A stretch of DNA of 64,000 nt from RUG695 sp050943135 (lineage in GTDB: Bacteria; Planctomycetota; Planctomycetia; Pirellulales; Thermoguttaceae), in contig JBMNOP010000009.1 in assembly GCA_050943135.1 (NCBI GenBank), positions 1 through 64,000 on the forward strand. The letters run 5' to 3'. A program made the translations under genes and the position numbers. Under the pieces are notes generated by a model, which saw only the letters and a list, made by a program, of their open reading frames with translations, searched no databases and was not told where the DNA came from. Positions within the stretch are counted from its first letter, which is position 1, and every line of letters starts with the position of its first letter. Shown here piece by piece: positions 1 to 8,428 of this stretch.

Positions 1-348
1 CGTGGAATCAAAGTTGAGGGAGCAGTAACCGCCGGTAATCCCGTAAGCGGGGTTGGTGCTCTTAACGTAAACCGAAACGTAAATCGTGTCACCAACAGCG
101 GCCTCGGTGATCGAATCCACTACGTCAACCTGCGTCACGGTCGGAATGGCGGTCGTAATCCCGACACAGGTCTCAACGTCGACTTCGGCGGCCGTCTGCG
201 TGGGCGTGGCATCAACAAAGCCCGGATTCACCGAAAGAAGGTATCGATCTTCTAACGACTCAAGCTTGAAACGACGGTAATCCAAGTTCTTCTTGGGAGA
301 ACGCCCAAGACCTTTTTGAGCCCTGCCGAAAACATTAAAGATAGACAT
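1..348 (-). CDS. Exported surface protein with LEPR-xLL-like motif, N-terminal part only
   Basis: The gene runs off the left edge, so only the first 116 codons are visible. The start is the ATG at 346-348, preceded by GGAG about eight bases upstream. The N-terminus is basic and is followed by FKLESLEDRYLLSV near residues 30-43. This matches the planctomycete LEPR-xLL motif seen at the start of many of their exported proteins; the same motif occurs in two other genes of this window. After a Thr/Val-rich linker, the segment with VGDTIYVSVYV and GGYCSLNFDS resembles the first strands of a cohesin-like beta-sandwich, but too little is present to be sure. Export to the envelope or outside is inferred from the motif. 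No function can be assigned from the fragment. Confidence 0.75.
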   Translation of the reverse strand, partial: MSIFNVFGRAQKGLGRSPKKNLDYRRFKLESLEDRYLLSVNPGFVDATPTQTAAEVDVETCVGITTAIPTVTQVDVVDSITEAAVGDTIYVSVYVKSTNPAYGITGGYCSLNFDST

Positions 349-882
349 AACAAAATACTCCTTTGCCGTAGGCTATTTGTGAAAAACACAAACCTCACGA
401 AAACAAAATATTAAAAACGCTAAAAACCCATAGTAACCCCAGTCTAAAGATAACTCGATTATACCCAAAAACCAACGAAATCAAATGGTCTGAAAGAGAT
501 ACCAAGGTTTTTTTTGAAAAAAATTTTTTTTCGAAAACCCCACAAGCCAAAATGGTTAAAATGAGAAAAATGCGCAAGACCGGAAAAACGCAAGTAACCG
601 TGAATTTTTCACTCTTCCCGCACTCCTCCCCGCAAACTACAACAGGTCGGCCAGCCTTATAACCTTACTAAGCGGGAAAGAAATTCATTTTTCAACCATA
701 TGAACAGAGAAAACGCTTGATTCTCGGGCTTGCCGAGGTATATTATAGGTATAGCTCGGGGGGTTCCGTTTGGAGCAGTAAGGTTTGGATGCGGCCGGGT
801 AGTTCGCACTTACTCTCCAACTTGAAAGAACCATCCAACCGCCGAGCCGTCGGTTTTCCAGCCACCAAACAAGGGATTCGCC
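349..882. other. Divergent intergenic region
   Basis: AT-rich upstream region between the left-edge gene (minus strand) and the DUF1598-like gene (plus strand). It holds a TTTTTAGCG-type motif on the minus strand near 410-438, an A/T palindrome at 506-538 with runs of eight T and seven A, and a candidate plus-strand promoter at 717-746. I see no convincing coding region. A short AT-rich minus-strand reading frame at 395-577 looks fortuitous. Confidence 0.6.
717..746 (+). promoter_or_regulatory. Candidate sigma70-type promoter
   Basis: TTGATT (717-722), an 18-base spacer and TATTAT (741-746) lie about 135 bases before the DUF1598-like gene. The boxes and spacing fit a housekeeping promoter. 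Assignment is by consensus only. Confidence 0.5.
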
Positions 883-2289
883 ATGAAGCGCAGTTTTCTG
901 TTACACAAAGACAACCGGGTCTTTTCGTGGGGATTCGTCCTCCTCTCCGCGCTACTGCTCGCAACGGTAACGTTTCCGGTGTACTCGCAAAGCAGCACCC
1001 GTAGAAGCGGTAATTACGGCGGCAATTACGACGATTACAGTGCCGTCGATTATTACCGCTGGGGCTATCGAACCGCCATCGGAGGCTTCTCGATCGACGC
1101 CGAAAACGTGATTCGAACCACACCGGCCGAGGAATCGGCTGCCCTGGCCGAACAGGTCAAATCCCTTTTGGCCGAAGTTCCCGCCGATCTCGATACCCCC
1201 ACACCGCTGCGCAAGATCTCGCTCCGTCGACTTTCGGGACAGATCAACGCCTGCCTACAAAACGATCGACCGATTCCCGATGCACTCCTTTTCCTTGGAG
1301 GTCTGATGCGAATCGACTATATCGCTGCGGTCCCGGAAGAGCATGACATCTACATCGCCGGACCAGCTGAGGGATGGACGGTTTCCGAAACAGGAAACGT
1401 CGTCGGGAAAGAGTCGGGCAAGCCGATTTTCCGTCTCGAAGATCTCTTGACAATTCTCCGTGCCTGGAATGCCGGGGTTCCCGAAGTGATTACATGTTCG
1501 ATCGACCCGACTCAAGAAGGCATTGCCGCTGCTGCGGCACTCGGCGTCGCGGCGAGTGATGCCGAGCGCCAGGCTGCCATCGGTCTGATGGATGTCTCGT
1601 TCACCGGCATTCCCGCCAACAGTCGTGTCGCAACGGTCTTAGCAGCGGCCGATTATCGGCTCAAGACAATCAGTCTCGGCTATGAGTCTGTTCCGATCAA
1701 AAATTTCACGAGCTACTTCGAAACGATCAAGGCAACGACAACCGCCAACTACGGACAGCGGTTCTGGATCTCCCCCGAGTATAAGAAGCTCTATCACGGG
1801 ACCGATGCACTCACGTGGAAACTTTCCGATATCGGGGTGCAAACACTGACCGAACGGGAATACCTTGCGGCCGACGGAACTCGGGAAGTATCCGGGAAAA
1901 GAGATGCGCAAGCGACCAAGTGGGCGGCAAAAATGAGTAGACGTTACGATGACATCGCAGTCGCGATTCCCGTCTTTGCCGAAGCAAAGAACTGCATGGA
2001 ACTTGCAATGGCGGTGGCAGTCATCTACGCGAAACACCTTCCAGAAAAAACAGGACTCTCCCTCTCGGTCTTGACCGACAGCAAGGTCTTCCCTGATTCC
2101 CCGATTCCCGCCCCAACAAAGGTCCCCGGATTCTCCCTTTCGCGTAATGCCGGCAACAGGGGACTCGTCTCGGTAACCGGCGGAATTTCCATCAACCCGT
2201 GGGAGGTAATTCAAAACGGCACCGCACTCGATGCGACCCTCGACGACGTCACGCTCGCATTCAGCGGCGAGAATTGGTACTCCGACTGA
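883..2289 (+). CDS. Secreted DUF1598-like protein
   Basis: A 468-residue protein with a signal peptide: basic start MKRSFLLHKDNR, hydrophobic stretch at about 15-33, and a likely cleavage site near SQS at 36-38. A Gly/Asn/Tyr-rich linker follows. The rest is a mixed alpha/beta globular region with no transmembrane segment. Segments around GGLMRIDYI and VITCSIDPTQEG recall planctomycete proteins annotated as DUF1598. That match is from memory and should be treated as likely, not proven; no catalytic motif is evident. The ATG follows an AAGGGA-like ribosome site by about seven bases. The gene stands alone, with a promoter-like sequence 135 bases upstream and a palindrome at its stop codon. An exported role is supported; the biochemical role is unknown. 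Confidence 0.72.
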   Translation: MKRSFLLHKDNRVFSWGFVLLSALLLATVTFPVYSQSSTRRSGNYGGNYDDYSAVDYYRWGYRTAIGGFSIDAENVIRTTPAEESAALAEQVKSLLAEVPADLDTPTPLRKISLRRLSGQINACLQNDRPIPDALLFLGGLMRIDYIAAVPEEHDIYIAGPAEGWTVSETGNVVGKESGKPIFRLEDLLTILRAWNAGVPEVITCSIDPTQEGIAAAAALGVAASDAERQAAIGLMDVSFTGIPANSRVATVLAAADYRLKTISLGYESVPIKNFTSYFETIKATTTANYGQRFWISPEYKKLYHGTDALTWKLSDIGVQTLTEREYLAADGTREVSGKRDAQATKWAAKMSRRYDDIAVAIPVFAEAKNCMELAMAVAVIYAKHLPEKTGLSLSVLTDSKVFPDSPIPAPTKVPGFSLSRNAGNRGLVSVTGGISINPWEVIQNGTALDATLDDVTLAFSGENWYSD

Positions 2290-2311
2290 TCCTTTCCGGA
2301 AAGGATCAGTC
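2284..2311. terminator. Perfect palindrome at gene end, terminator-like
   Basis: A 28-base perfect palindrome, with 14-base arms reading GACTGATCCTTTCC, overlaps the stop codon of the DUF1598-like gene and lies between it and the convergent kdsC. It could fold as a stem on either transcript. Neither side has a clear T-tract, so a transcript-end or mRNA-protecting role is inference. Confidence 0.5.
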
Positions 2312-2350
2312 GATTAAAAACCCGATATTTCATCATCCCGATAAGAAACG

Positions 2351-2875
2351 TTACGGGGTTCCCGCCCGGTAGAATTGGATCGCCGAATTCCATTGGTTCC
2401 GGGCTTTGAGGATCGTTTCAATCAGCTGGCGCACCGCCCCGGCCCCCCCGGCAAACTCGGAAACCCAGACCGATGAGGCACGGATCTCTTCGGCAGCATC
2501 GGCAACGGTGGCGGGGAATCCCGCAATTTGCATCGCAGGAAGGTCGGGATAATCGTCGCCGATAAACGCGGTCTCTTCCAGCGAGACTCCGAGCGCTGAG
2601 ACAATCTGTCGCAGAGCCTCGGCCTTATCTTTGATCCCTTGTCGGAGAATATGCACGCCGAGTTCATCGGAACGCATTCTGACTACATTGGAACTCCGAC
2701 CGGTGACGATTCCGAAGAGACCTCCGCTTTCAATCCAGAGGCGAATACCGAACCCGTCTCGTACACAGAACACCTTGGATTCGATTCCGTCGGCATTGTA
2801 AATGATCTTGCCGTCGGTCATCACTCCGTCGACATCCGAAAGAATCAGTCTAACCTTGCTGGCTTGCTCTTGCAT
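2351..2875 (-). CDS. kdsC: KDO-8-phosphate phosphatase-type HAD hydrolase
   Basis: A 174-residue cap-less HAD phosphatase of the KdsC family, which removes phosphate from 3-deoxy-D-manno-octulosonate 8-phosphate during synthesis of the KDO sugar of lipopolysaccharide. The HAD motifs are all visible: DVDGV with the nucleophile and acid/base aspartates at 14 and 16, TGRSS at 58-62, the lysine pair in IKDK at 82-84, and GDDYPD at 106-111. The frame is open 16 codons further upstream. The ATG at 2873-2875 is preferred because GGGAGG lies just before it and the family needs no longer N-terminus. The gene is alone here and convergent with the DUF1598-like gene. The IS5 remnant ends about 60 bases upstream of its start. 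Related tetrameric HAD enzymes such as the N-acylneuraminate type look similar, so the substrate is inferred. Confidence 0.88.
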   Translation of the reverse strand: MQEQASKVRLILSDVDGVMTDGKIIYNADGIESKVFCVRDGFGIRLWIESGGLFGIVTGRSSNVVRMRSDELGVHILRQGIKDKAEALRQIVSALGVSLEETAFIGDDYPDLPAMQIAGFPATVADAAEEIRASSVWVSEFAGGAGAVRQLIETILKARNQWNSAIQFYRAGTP

Positions 2876-2937
2876 CTTATCCTCCCGCAAAGATTCCCGC
2901 TGCTCCCCTGCTTGTGTCTCCATTTTTCCAGAAATGG

Positions 2938-3535
2938 TTCCATAACCGCCTAAGCGTAATCACCATCCATGCTAGATGGACAAACCCCACATCTGTCGTC
3001 ATTTCATGATCAGACCGAACCAAAATTCCACGAAAGTGTTGAGGCCAAGCGTTCGTCGGCTCGTTTTCCCACCGGCGGCGATAGCATCGAAGGTTACATC
3101 CATCCTGAACCTTGACCTTGTGATTCGAATGTTGAGGACATGTCAGATCTATCTTTCACTTGCTCTTCAGGCGTTTACAAAGTGGCTGACCCGCTGCCGC
3201 CCGATCGTAGATCGGTCTCGGGAAGTGTTTTCTTGGTCACCCTCTTCCCGAACGAAGGACCCGAATGGTGTCGAGCATCCTCTCAATCAGCGTAGATTCA
3301 TGGAGCGTTGCATCGGCAAGCTCAATCCCAAGAGGTATTCCCTGGCCACCTGCCACCACCATAGGTTCTGTTCCCTTCCCCCGGTGAGCGAGTACTCCCC
3401 GCGGGGAAATGTTTCGGAATATCGTTCCATCGGGTACAGGAATCAGAGAATCCGGAGAATCCCTTCAAGACAAGCACAATTTGGTGCCCGCTTTTGGCTT
3501 CCTTGGGTGGGACTTGGACTTCCGGGAAAAGAGGT
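2938..3535 (-). pseudogene. Decayed IS5-family transposase remnant
   Basis: No open frame survives, but the minus strand reads as a broken IS5-type DDE transposase. From 3362 down to 2940 a single frame gives MVVAGGQGIPLGIEL, then ADATLHESTLIERMLD, an in-frame TGA at 3237-3239, PRKHFPRPIYDRAA, a second TGA at 3156-3158, and CNLRCYRRRWENEPTNAW followed by FRGILVRSDHE and GFVHLAWMVITLRRLW. These align by eye with the family's GQGIPL, IADRAYDS and RRYRRRWKVERT-AW segments. Upstream pieces lie in other frames: ACLEGILRIL near 3447-3478 and TRWNDIPKHFPAGSTR near 3400-3435. The segment between them and GQG, including the first catalytic Asp, is missing. I identified no terminal inverted repeats or target duplication. 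The element is inactive. Confidence 0.8.
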
Positions 3536-3720
3536 GCCCGTCTCTTCTCCTTGTTTGTTCGTCAGTTCGTATCCAAATGTGTTGTGGGCGTTTCTACATA
3601 AAATATTCTTTCACGGGGATATTTTATCGGCACAAACTCTGATATCCGGGCCATAAACAACGCACGCTAAGAAAGGTGCTGTGAAACCGGTTCTGGTCAA
3701 CCTCTTTGCCGACACCATGA

Positions 3721-3750
3721 AAAACAAACAGGGGCTGTGCGCCCCTGTTT
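3721..3750 (-). terminator. Intrinsic terminator of the secretin gene
   Basis: Reading the minus strand, the stem ACAGGGGC/GCCCCTGT with a short loop is followed by TTGTTTTT. It lies about 30-60 bases after the secretin stop codon. Stem, loop and T-tract fit a Rho-independent terminator. Confidence 0.75.
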
Positions 3751-3781
3751 CTACCGTGTCGTCCGACTACTACTTCAGCTA

Positions 3782-6700
3782 CTACTTCAGCTTGAACGCG
3801 TCGCCACTTTCACCGCTACTGAAATCGTCCGGAGTCAAACCGGTCAGGTACCGTTCCTCCTCTTCCTGAATCACGATACGCGGTGTCACCATCATCATCA
3901 AACTGGTTGTCTCACGACCGATGCTCGTGTTTGAGAAGAGCCGTTTGATGTAGGGGATCTTGCTCAGGATCGGAAGACCCGCTTCGCTACGGCCTTCGCT
4001 CAGACGCTTGATACCGCCCATCAGAACCGTACCGCCGTCTGGAACCTGAACAGTCGTGCTGACCGAGAAACTTGAGACAACCGGCTGTTGGATCGTAGTG
4101 CCCGTGCTGATGATTTCGGAGGTTGAACTGCTGTCACGCTCGTCCGAGACACTGGCGACCTCTTCGCTCCCCTTCGACGAGGAAGTACTGTTCGAAACGG
4201 TCGATTCGGATCCGTCGAATTTGAACGTACGGTCGCGGTCAACGATTGTGCTGAAGAATGGGACCAGCGTCATCCGGACATGGCGGCGATCACTCAGCAC
4301 CGAGGCCTGAACCGTCATGAACTGGCCCTCGTTGATAACGGTCGTGACCGGCTGGCGCGCTACGGCGAAATCGCCGACGACCGGAATAACGGTATAAACA
4401 TACGGAACCTGGGTCTGGTCGGTTACCTGAGCTGTCTGACCGTTGAACATCATCACCTTCGGCGCCTGCATCACATTGGTACGGCGGTCGGCCTCGGAGG
4501 CACTCATGAAGAAGTAGGTGTCGATGTCGCTGAGGATCGCGAACCCAAGCTGAGCGCCGACCGAGGGATCATAGTTTCCGAACTGAGGAACCGCCATACC
4601 ATAACTATTCTGCGAGAAATCGATATTGAGCGATTCTGTGAACGGTTTCCCGGTCCCAGTCGCGGCAGTCGTGATCCCATAGATCCCCTTCCCGTCCGGG
4701 ACCAATCCGCCACCCTCATTGGTCGAGGGAGCATTGGTCTTGAACGTGGCCCCAAAGTTCACGCCGATCTGTTCGTAATACTCGTCGCTGATTGCGATAT
4801 AACGAACCTCGATAGCGATCTGCATGTCCATCATCGAACGGAGCTTTTCGAGCAGATCCTTGATGTCCTTATGGTTTTCTTCGTTCTGACGAACGATCAG
4901 GCTACTGTTCAGGGAGAAATACTGCGGTTCCCCAACGGTGTCCCACGAATCCGGATCGACCACACTGGTGATCAGGGAGACCAGTTCGTCGGGATCGTTC
5001 CCACCACCGGCTCCACCGGTGAAAGGGACACTCCCGCCGGAAGCCTGAATCTGGGCCAGAATGTTCGGCGAGACCATCGTCGAACCGGCAAACGAATTGC
5101 CTTGCGGTATTCCGGGTATTGTGTCGACGACCGATTTGGTTCCCGACATCCGGCGAGCGTTGTTGTAGGCACGATCGAACGATGACTGCATGTCCATCGG
5201 GTTGTGGACCTGATTGAAGTTCGGGATGTTCATCGTCAGGTCGCCGACATAGTAGACGCGGGTGTAGAACTCGCCGCTACGCTGCGATTTGTCGGTGATT
5301 TTGAGGACTTCATCGCCGACGACATAGGTCAGGTCATACGGGGCAAGGATATGTTTCAGGTAGTTCTTCAGTGTAATATTCAGTTTCGTCTCAACCGGGG
5401 TGTCCGAGGTAATATCGGCCTGTGCCAGCGCGGCCTCATCAAGGATGATGTTAATGTCCATCGTGTCGCGGATATAGTCGAGGACGGTTGCCAACGGCAT
5501 CGGTTGATCGAATGGCAGCGAAATGCGGGTGTCGAGTTTCGAAAGAATCTCGAGGTCAGCTTCCGAACGGTCAATCCGCGTTTCAAAACCGCGGCGGTTC
5601 TTGACGACATCCCAACGTTTACCGAGTGCCAACGGGTTGTCGTCGGTAACATTGATCACCGAGGCATCTTCGACATCGTTAAATGCATTGAGAATCCCGT
5701 CGGCTCGGTTCCGTTTGAGATTGTCGTTGAAGGCCGCCTGTTTCTTGATCCGAGCCATCTCGACCAACTGGATCGAAACCACGCTGTTGCGCGAGTAGTC
5801 TTTGCACTTTTTCGCCAGAATCATCGCCTCATCGTATTTACCGTCTTCGAGGAGCTGGTTGAACTTCTCAACATCCTCGGCAAGACGATTCTCGATCTGA
5901 ACCCTTTCTTCCCGCTCCTGCCGGAGCTGTTCCTCAACTTCGCGGTTATGGTTGTCCAGAGCGATCATCGGACCGTGGACATCGGCAAACTTCTTCGTGT
6001 CGGCAGTTGCCATTGCGACGGAATAGAGAAAATTGTTTTTCACGGCGTCGTTGATATCTGCCGCTTCGATTTCAGCCTTGAGTTGCTCGAGCATTGCGAT
6101 CGCCTCGTTCGGATCGGTATTCCGGACCTGGTAGGTTTTCACGATGTAAGCGGCAATTTCACTCTGAATATTCTGGGGCGCCTGTTCGAAATTCACACCC
6201 GTCTGCGAGACGGACGGAGCCGGTTCGTTGATGGGATTCGTCAGTTCGGCAATCGCGTCGGTAATTTCGCGAACCATGGCACTATCAAGCTCATTTTCGT
6301 AGCGGAGCGCGTCACGGTAATTCGTCAGTGCGGCTTCCCGATTCCCGGCGCGCAGGGCATTGGCGGCTTCCTGAGCGTAGAGATAGCCGTGGCTCTGGGG
6401 CGGAGCATTGGGAGTCAGTACCAAACCTTCGACCTGGCGAATTCCGGTCTCGGATCCATCCCCTTCATAGGAGGTCGCGGGAACAAGATCGGAGCCGGCG
6501 CGGGATGCGGCAATGTCGGCCAAAAGACGGTTCGGAGAGTCGTCGGCAAACGCATTTTCCGGAATCTCCATTGCAATCAATGTACGGGCAATCTCCTCGG
6601 CTTCGTCAGTTTTCCCCTGGGCGAAGAGAACACGGGCGTTCTGTGTCGCTTTCTCGACTTTTTCGACCCGACTCTGCGCGGCGGCGGACATTCCCGTCAG

Positions 6701-7279
6701 AACCGTTTCGGGAGCCGAAGCCGCCTTACGGATCGATTCGGCCGTCACACGATCCTCCGCAATCCTGTTCAGGATCGAATCGGGATCCATTTGTCTTTGA
6801 ATCGACTCGGTGTCACTGGTAACGCCAAGATTTTGAGCGGCCGAAACAAGCGATTCGGCCTCGGTAAAGGCCCGGCACCGACGAAGAGCGTCGGCCTGGT
6901 TCAGATAACTGCGTGCCAAGTCCTGTCTGACCGATTCGGTCATTCCTTCCGACTTGGCCCGACTATCGGCTCCCTTGAACTCCTCGATCAACGCACGAAC
7001 GTAATCGGGGCGATCACTTCCGCGTTTGTAGGCGCACGAGATTGAATCGGCTTCAGCGATGTACGCCTCGGCCGTGAGGACGTCCTTCTCCATCAGGGCT
7101 AAGCGCGCTTTCAAGAGGAGTGACTGATTCTGCGTGAGAGAATCGGATGCCTGTGCTTCGACCGTAACCGGTTCCTGGGCCGAAAGAATGGAAATCCTTC
7201 CTGTCTGCGGTACGAGCGCGACGATAAGCCCAAGCGCGATGGCAGCCATTCCTGCTTCGGTTTTTCTAGTCGGTTTCAA
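3782..7279 (-). CDS. Secretin (GspD/PilQ-type) with long helical N-terminal region
   Basis: An exported protein of about 1165 residues whose C-terminal quarter is a secretin domain, the ring that forms an outer-membrane channel in type II secretion and type IV pilus systems. The diagnostic region is clear: NVMQAPKVMMFNGQTAQV, then VPDGGTVLMGGI, then LPILSKIPYIKRLF and MMMVTPRI near the end. Upstream are STN/N-domain-like segments (around FDQPMPLATVLDYIRD and SLNSSLIVRQNEENHKDI). The first half is rich in Ala/Glu/Arg helices and looks like TPR or coiled-coil material. A signal sequence is present (AAIALGLIVALVPQ). I prefer the TTG at 7277-7279 because AAGGAG lies eight bases before it and the signal peptide then starts at once; an ATG at 7315 is in frame. 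The body is longer than most secretins. No pilus or secretion ATPase genes are adjacent, so the partner machinery is unknown. Confidence 0.85.
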   Translation of the reverse strand: MKPTRKTEAGMAAIALGLIVALVPQTGRISILSAQEPVTVEAQASDSLTQNQSLLLKARLALMEKDVLTAEAYIAEADSISCAYKRGSDRPDYVRALIEEFKGADSRAKSEGMTESVRQDLARSYLNQADALRRCRAFTEAESLVSAAQNLGVTSDTESIQRQMDPDSILNRIAEDRVTAESIRKAASAPETVLTGMSAAAQSRVEKVEKATQNARVLFAQGKTDEAEEIARTLIAMEIPENAFADDSPNRLLADIAASRAGSDLVPATSYEGDGSETGIRQVEGLVLTPNAPPQSHGYLYAQEAANALRAGNREAALTNYRDALRYENELDSAMVREITDAIAELTNPINEPAPSVSQTGVNFEQAPQNIQSEIAAYIVKTYQVRNTDPNEAIAMLEQLKAEIEAADINDAVKNNFLYSVAMATADTKKFADVHGPMIALDNHNREVEEQLRQEREERVQIENRLAEDVEKFNQLLEDGKYDEAMILAKKCKDYSRNSVVSIQLVEMARIKKQAAFNDNLKRNRADGILNAFNDVEDASVINVTDDNPLALGKRWDVVKNRRGFETRIDRSEADLEILSKLDTRISLPFDQPMPLATVLDYIRDTMDINIILDEAALAQADITSDTPVETKLNITLKNYLKHILAPYDLTYVVGDEVLKITDKSQRSGEFYTRVYYVGDLTMNIPNFNQVHNPMDMQSSFDRAYNNARRMSGTKSVVDTIPGIPQGNSFAGSTMVSPNILAQIQASGGSVPFTGGAGGGNDPDELVSLITSVVDPDSWDTVGEPQYFSLNSSLIVRQNEENHKDIKDLLEKLRSMMDMQIAIEVRYIAISDEYYEQIGVNFGATFKTNAPSTNEGGGLVPDGKGIYGITTAATGTGKPFTESLNIDFSQNSYGMAVPQFGNYDPSVGAQLGFAILSDIDTYFFMSASEADRRTNVMQAPKVMMFNGQTAQVTDQTQVPYVYTVIPVVGDFAVARQPVTTVINEGQFMTVQASVLSDRRHVRMTLVPFFSTIVDRDRTFKFDGSESTVSNSTSSSKGSEEVASVSDERDSSSTSEIISTGTTIQQPVVSSFSVSTTVQVPDGGTVLMGGIKRLSEGRSEAGLPILSKIPYIKRLFSNTSIGRETTSLMMMVTPRIVIQEEEERYLTGLTPDDFSSGESGDAFKLK

Positions 7280-7813
7280 AACGACACTCCTTTTCACTAA
7301 CATCCCAGATCTCATATCTGAAATTCATTCCACTCTGCTTACGGCAACAAACACTCGGTTCTCAGCGGAAGCACTGACAGGGGAACCGGCATTTTCCGCA
7401 AAATCGGAATCCTTGGAAATACCCGCGCAAAGCATAAAACAGCTTTGTCCGTCATATCTTAAAAATCGTTCCTATACCCATAGAAACATTAGAAAAAATC
7501 GACTACAACCGCTAAAAAACGCATTTTTCTCAAAATCAACAAACGCAGAAGAACCGAAATAACCGGCATGGCCTTCCTAATCGGTATATTTTCTCTCGGA
7601 AGTGGGCTTGGGAGAAGCAATATCGCCTCCAATACCCAGTTGAAGCTAAGAATATCAGAGGGCAAGGTAAAACAGGAAAGATATCAGCCGACTTGAAAAT
7701 TATCCGCGGAAAAGATAAAATCGGGGCGTTCTTCTGGGGGGATACGAAGCCGCCCCGCGCCAAGGTTTTTCCGGTCTGACGCAACGACCGAGTAAAAATG
7801 GAAGGGATATCTT
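7280..7813. other. Divergent intergenic region between secretin and recR
   Basis: It carries the ribosome site of the secretin gene, an AT-rich stretch with a GCGTTTTTTAGCGG motif (minus strand, about 7505-7521) and CTATGGGT, and a good plus-strand promoter for recR at 7693-7721. I see no coding region here. Confidence 0.6.
7693..7721 (+). promoter_or_regulatory. Candidate sigma70-type promoter of recR-rpoN
   Basis: TTGAAA (7693-7698), a 17-base spacer and TAAAAT (7716-7721) match the housekeeping consensus with ideal spacing. They sit about 90 bases before recR. Confidence 0.6.
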
Positions 7814-8413
7814 ATGAGCGAGATTACCGAGTCGGTAATGAAAATGATGAAGGAATTGGAAAAACTCCCCGGGATCGGCAAAAAGTCGTCGGAACGAATC
7901 ACCTACCATATCCTGAGGGTATCAAAGCAAGAGGCACTAGATCTTTGCGACTCGATCCGTATAGTGAAAGAACGGGTTCGCTACTGCCAAAATTGCTACA
8001 ACCTCTCGGAAGAACCTCTTTGCGATATCTGTCGTGACCAGGAGCGAGACCGTTCGGTGATTTGCATCGTCGAACAACCGCGTGATCTGGTTTCGATCGA
8101 GCAAACCGCCTGCTACCGTGGACTCTACCACGTCCTTCTCGGACGAATAGCTCCGTTGGATGGCGTCACGGCCGATCAACTGACGATTGACGCTCTCGTG
8201 GCGCGGGTTCAACAGGGGGACATCAAGGAACTGATTATGGCAACCAACCCAACCGTGGAGGGGGACGGGACCGCTCTTTATATCGGAAATCGGCTCCACG
8301 GACTACCGGTCAAGATCACTCGACTCGCCCGCGGAATCACCACCGGTAGTTCTCTCGAATTCGCAAATCGGGAAATGCTCTCCGACGCCATCAAGGGACG
8401 CCAAAAATTTTAA
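7814..8413 (+). CDS. recR: Recombination mediator RecR
   Basis: This 199-residue protein has the normal length and layout of RecR, which with RecF/RecO loads RecA onto gapped DNA. Visible parts are the N-terminal helix-hairpin-helix with LPGIGKKSSERI (18-29), a four-cysteine zinc finger (Cys58, 61, 70, 73) and a Toprim domain from about residue 80 with VEQPRDL and ATNPTVEGDGTA. The end RLARGITTGSSLEFAN is also typical. GAAGGGAT before the ATG serves as ribosome site. rpoN follows within 20 bases, so the two are probably co-transcribed. All key residues appear present. Confidence 0.96.
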   Translation: MSEITESVMKMMKELEKLPGIGKKSSERITYHILRVSKQEALDLCDSIRIVKERVRYCQNCYNLSEEPLCDICRDQERDRSVICIVEQPRDLVSIEQTACYRGLYHVLLGRIAPLDGVTADQLTIDALVARVQQGDIKELIMATNPTVEGDGTALYIGNRLHGLPVKITRLARGITTGSSLEFANREMLSDAIKGRQKF

Positions 8414-8428
8414 GGAGTGTCGCAGACG

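Noticed and set aside
395..577. Short AT-rich minus-strand reading frame with a hydrophobic start
   Set aside because: It lies in a promoter region full of A/T tracts, has no ribosome site and its sequence is biased by those tracts.
2976..3656. 226-codon plus-strand reading frame
   Set aside because: It is antisense to the IS5 transposase remnant and shows no family features.
4280..7045. Long plus-strand open frames
   Set aside because: They lie opposite the secretin gene, which has clear conserved motifs; open antisense frames are a by-product of its codon use.
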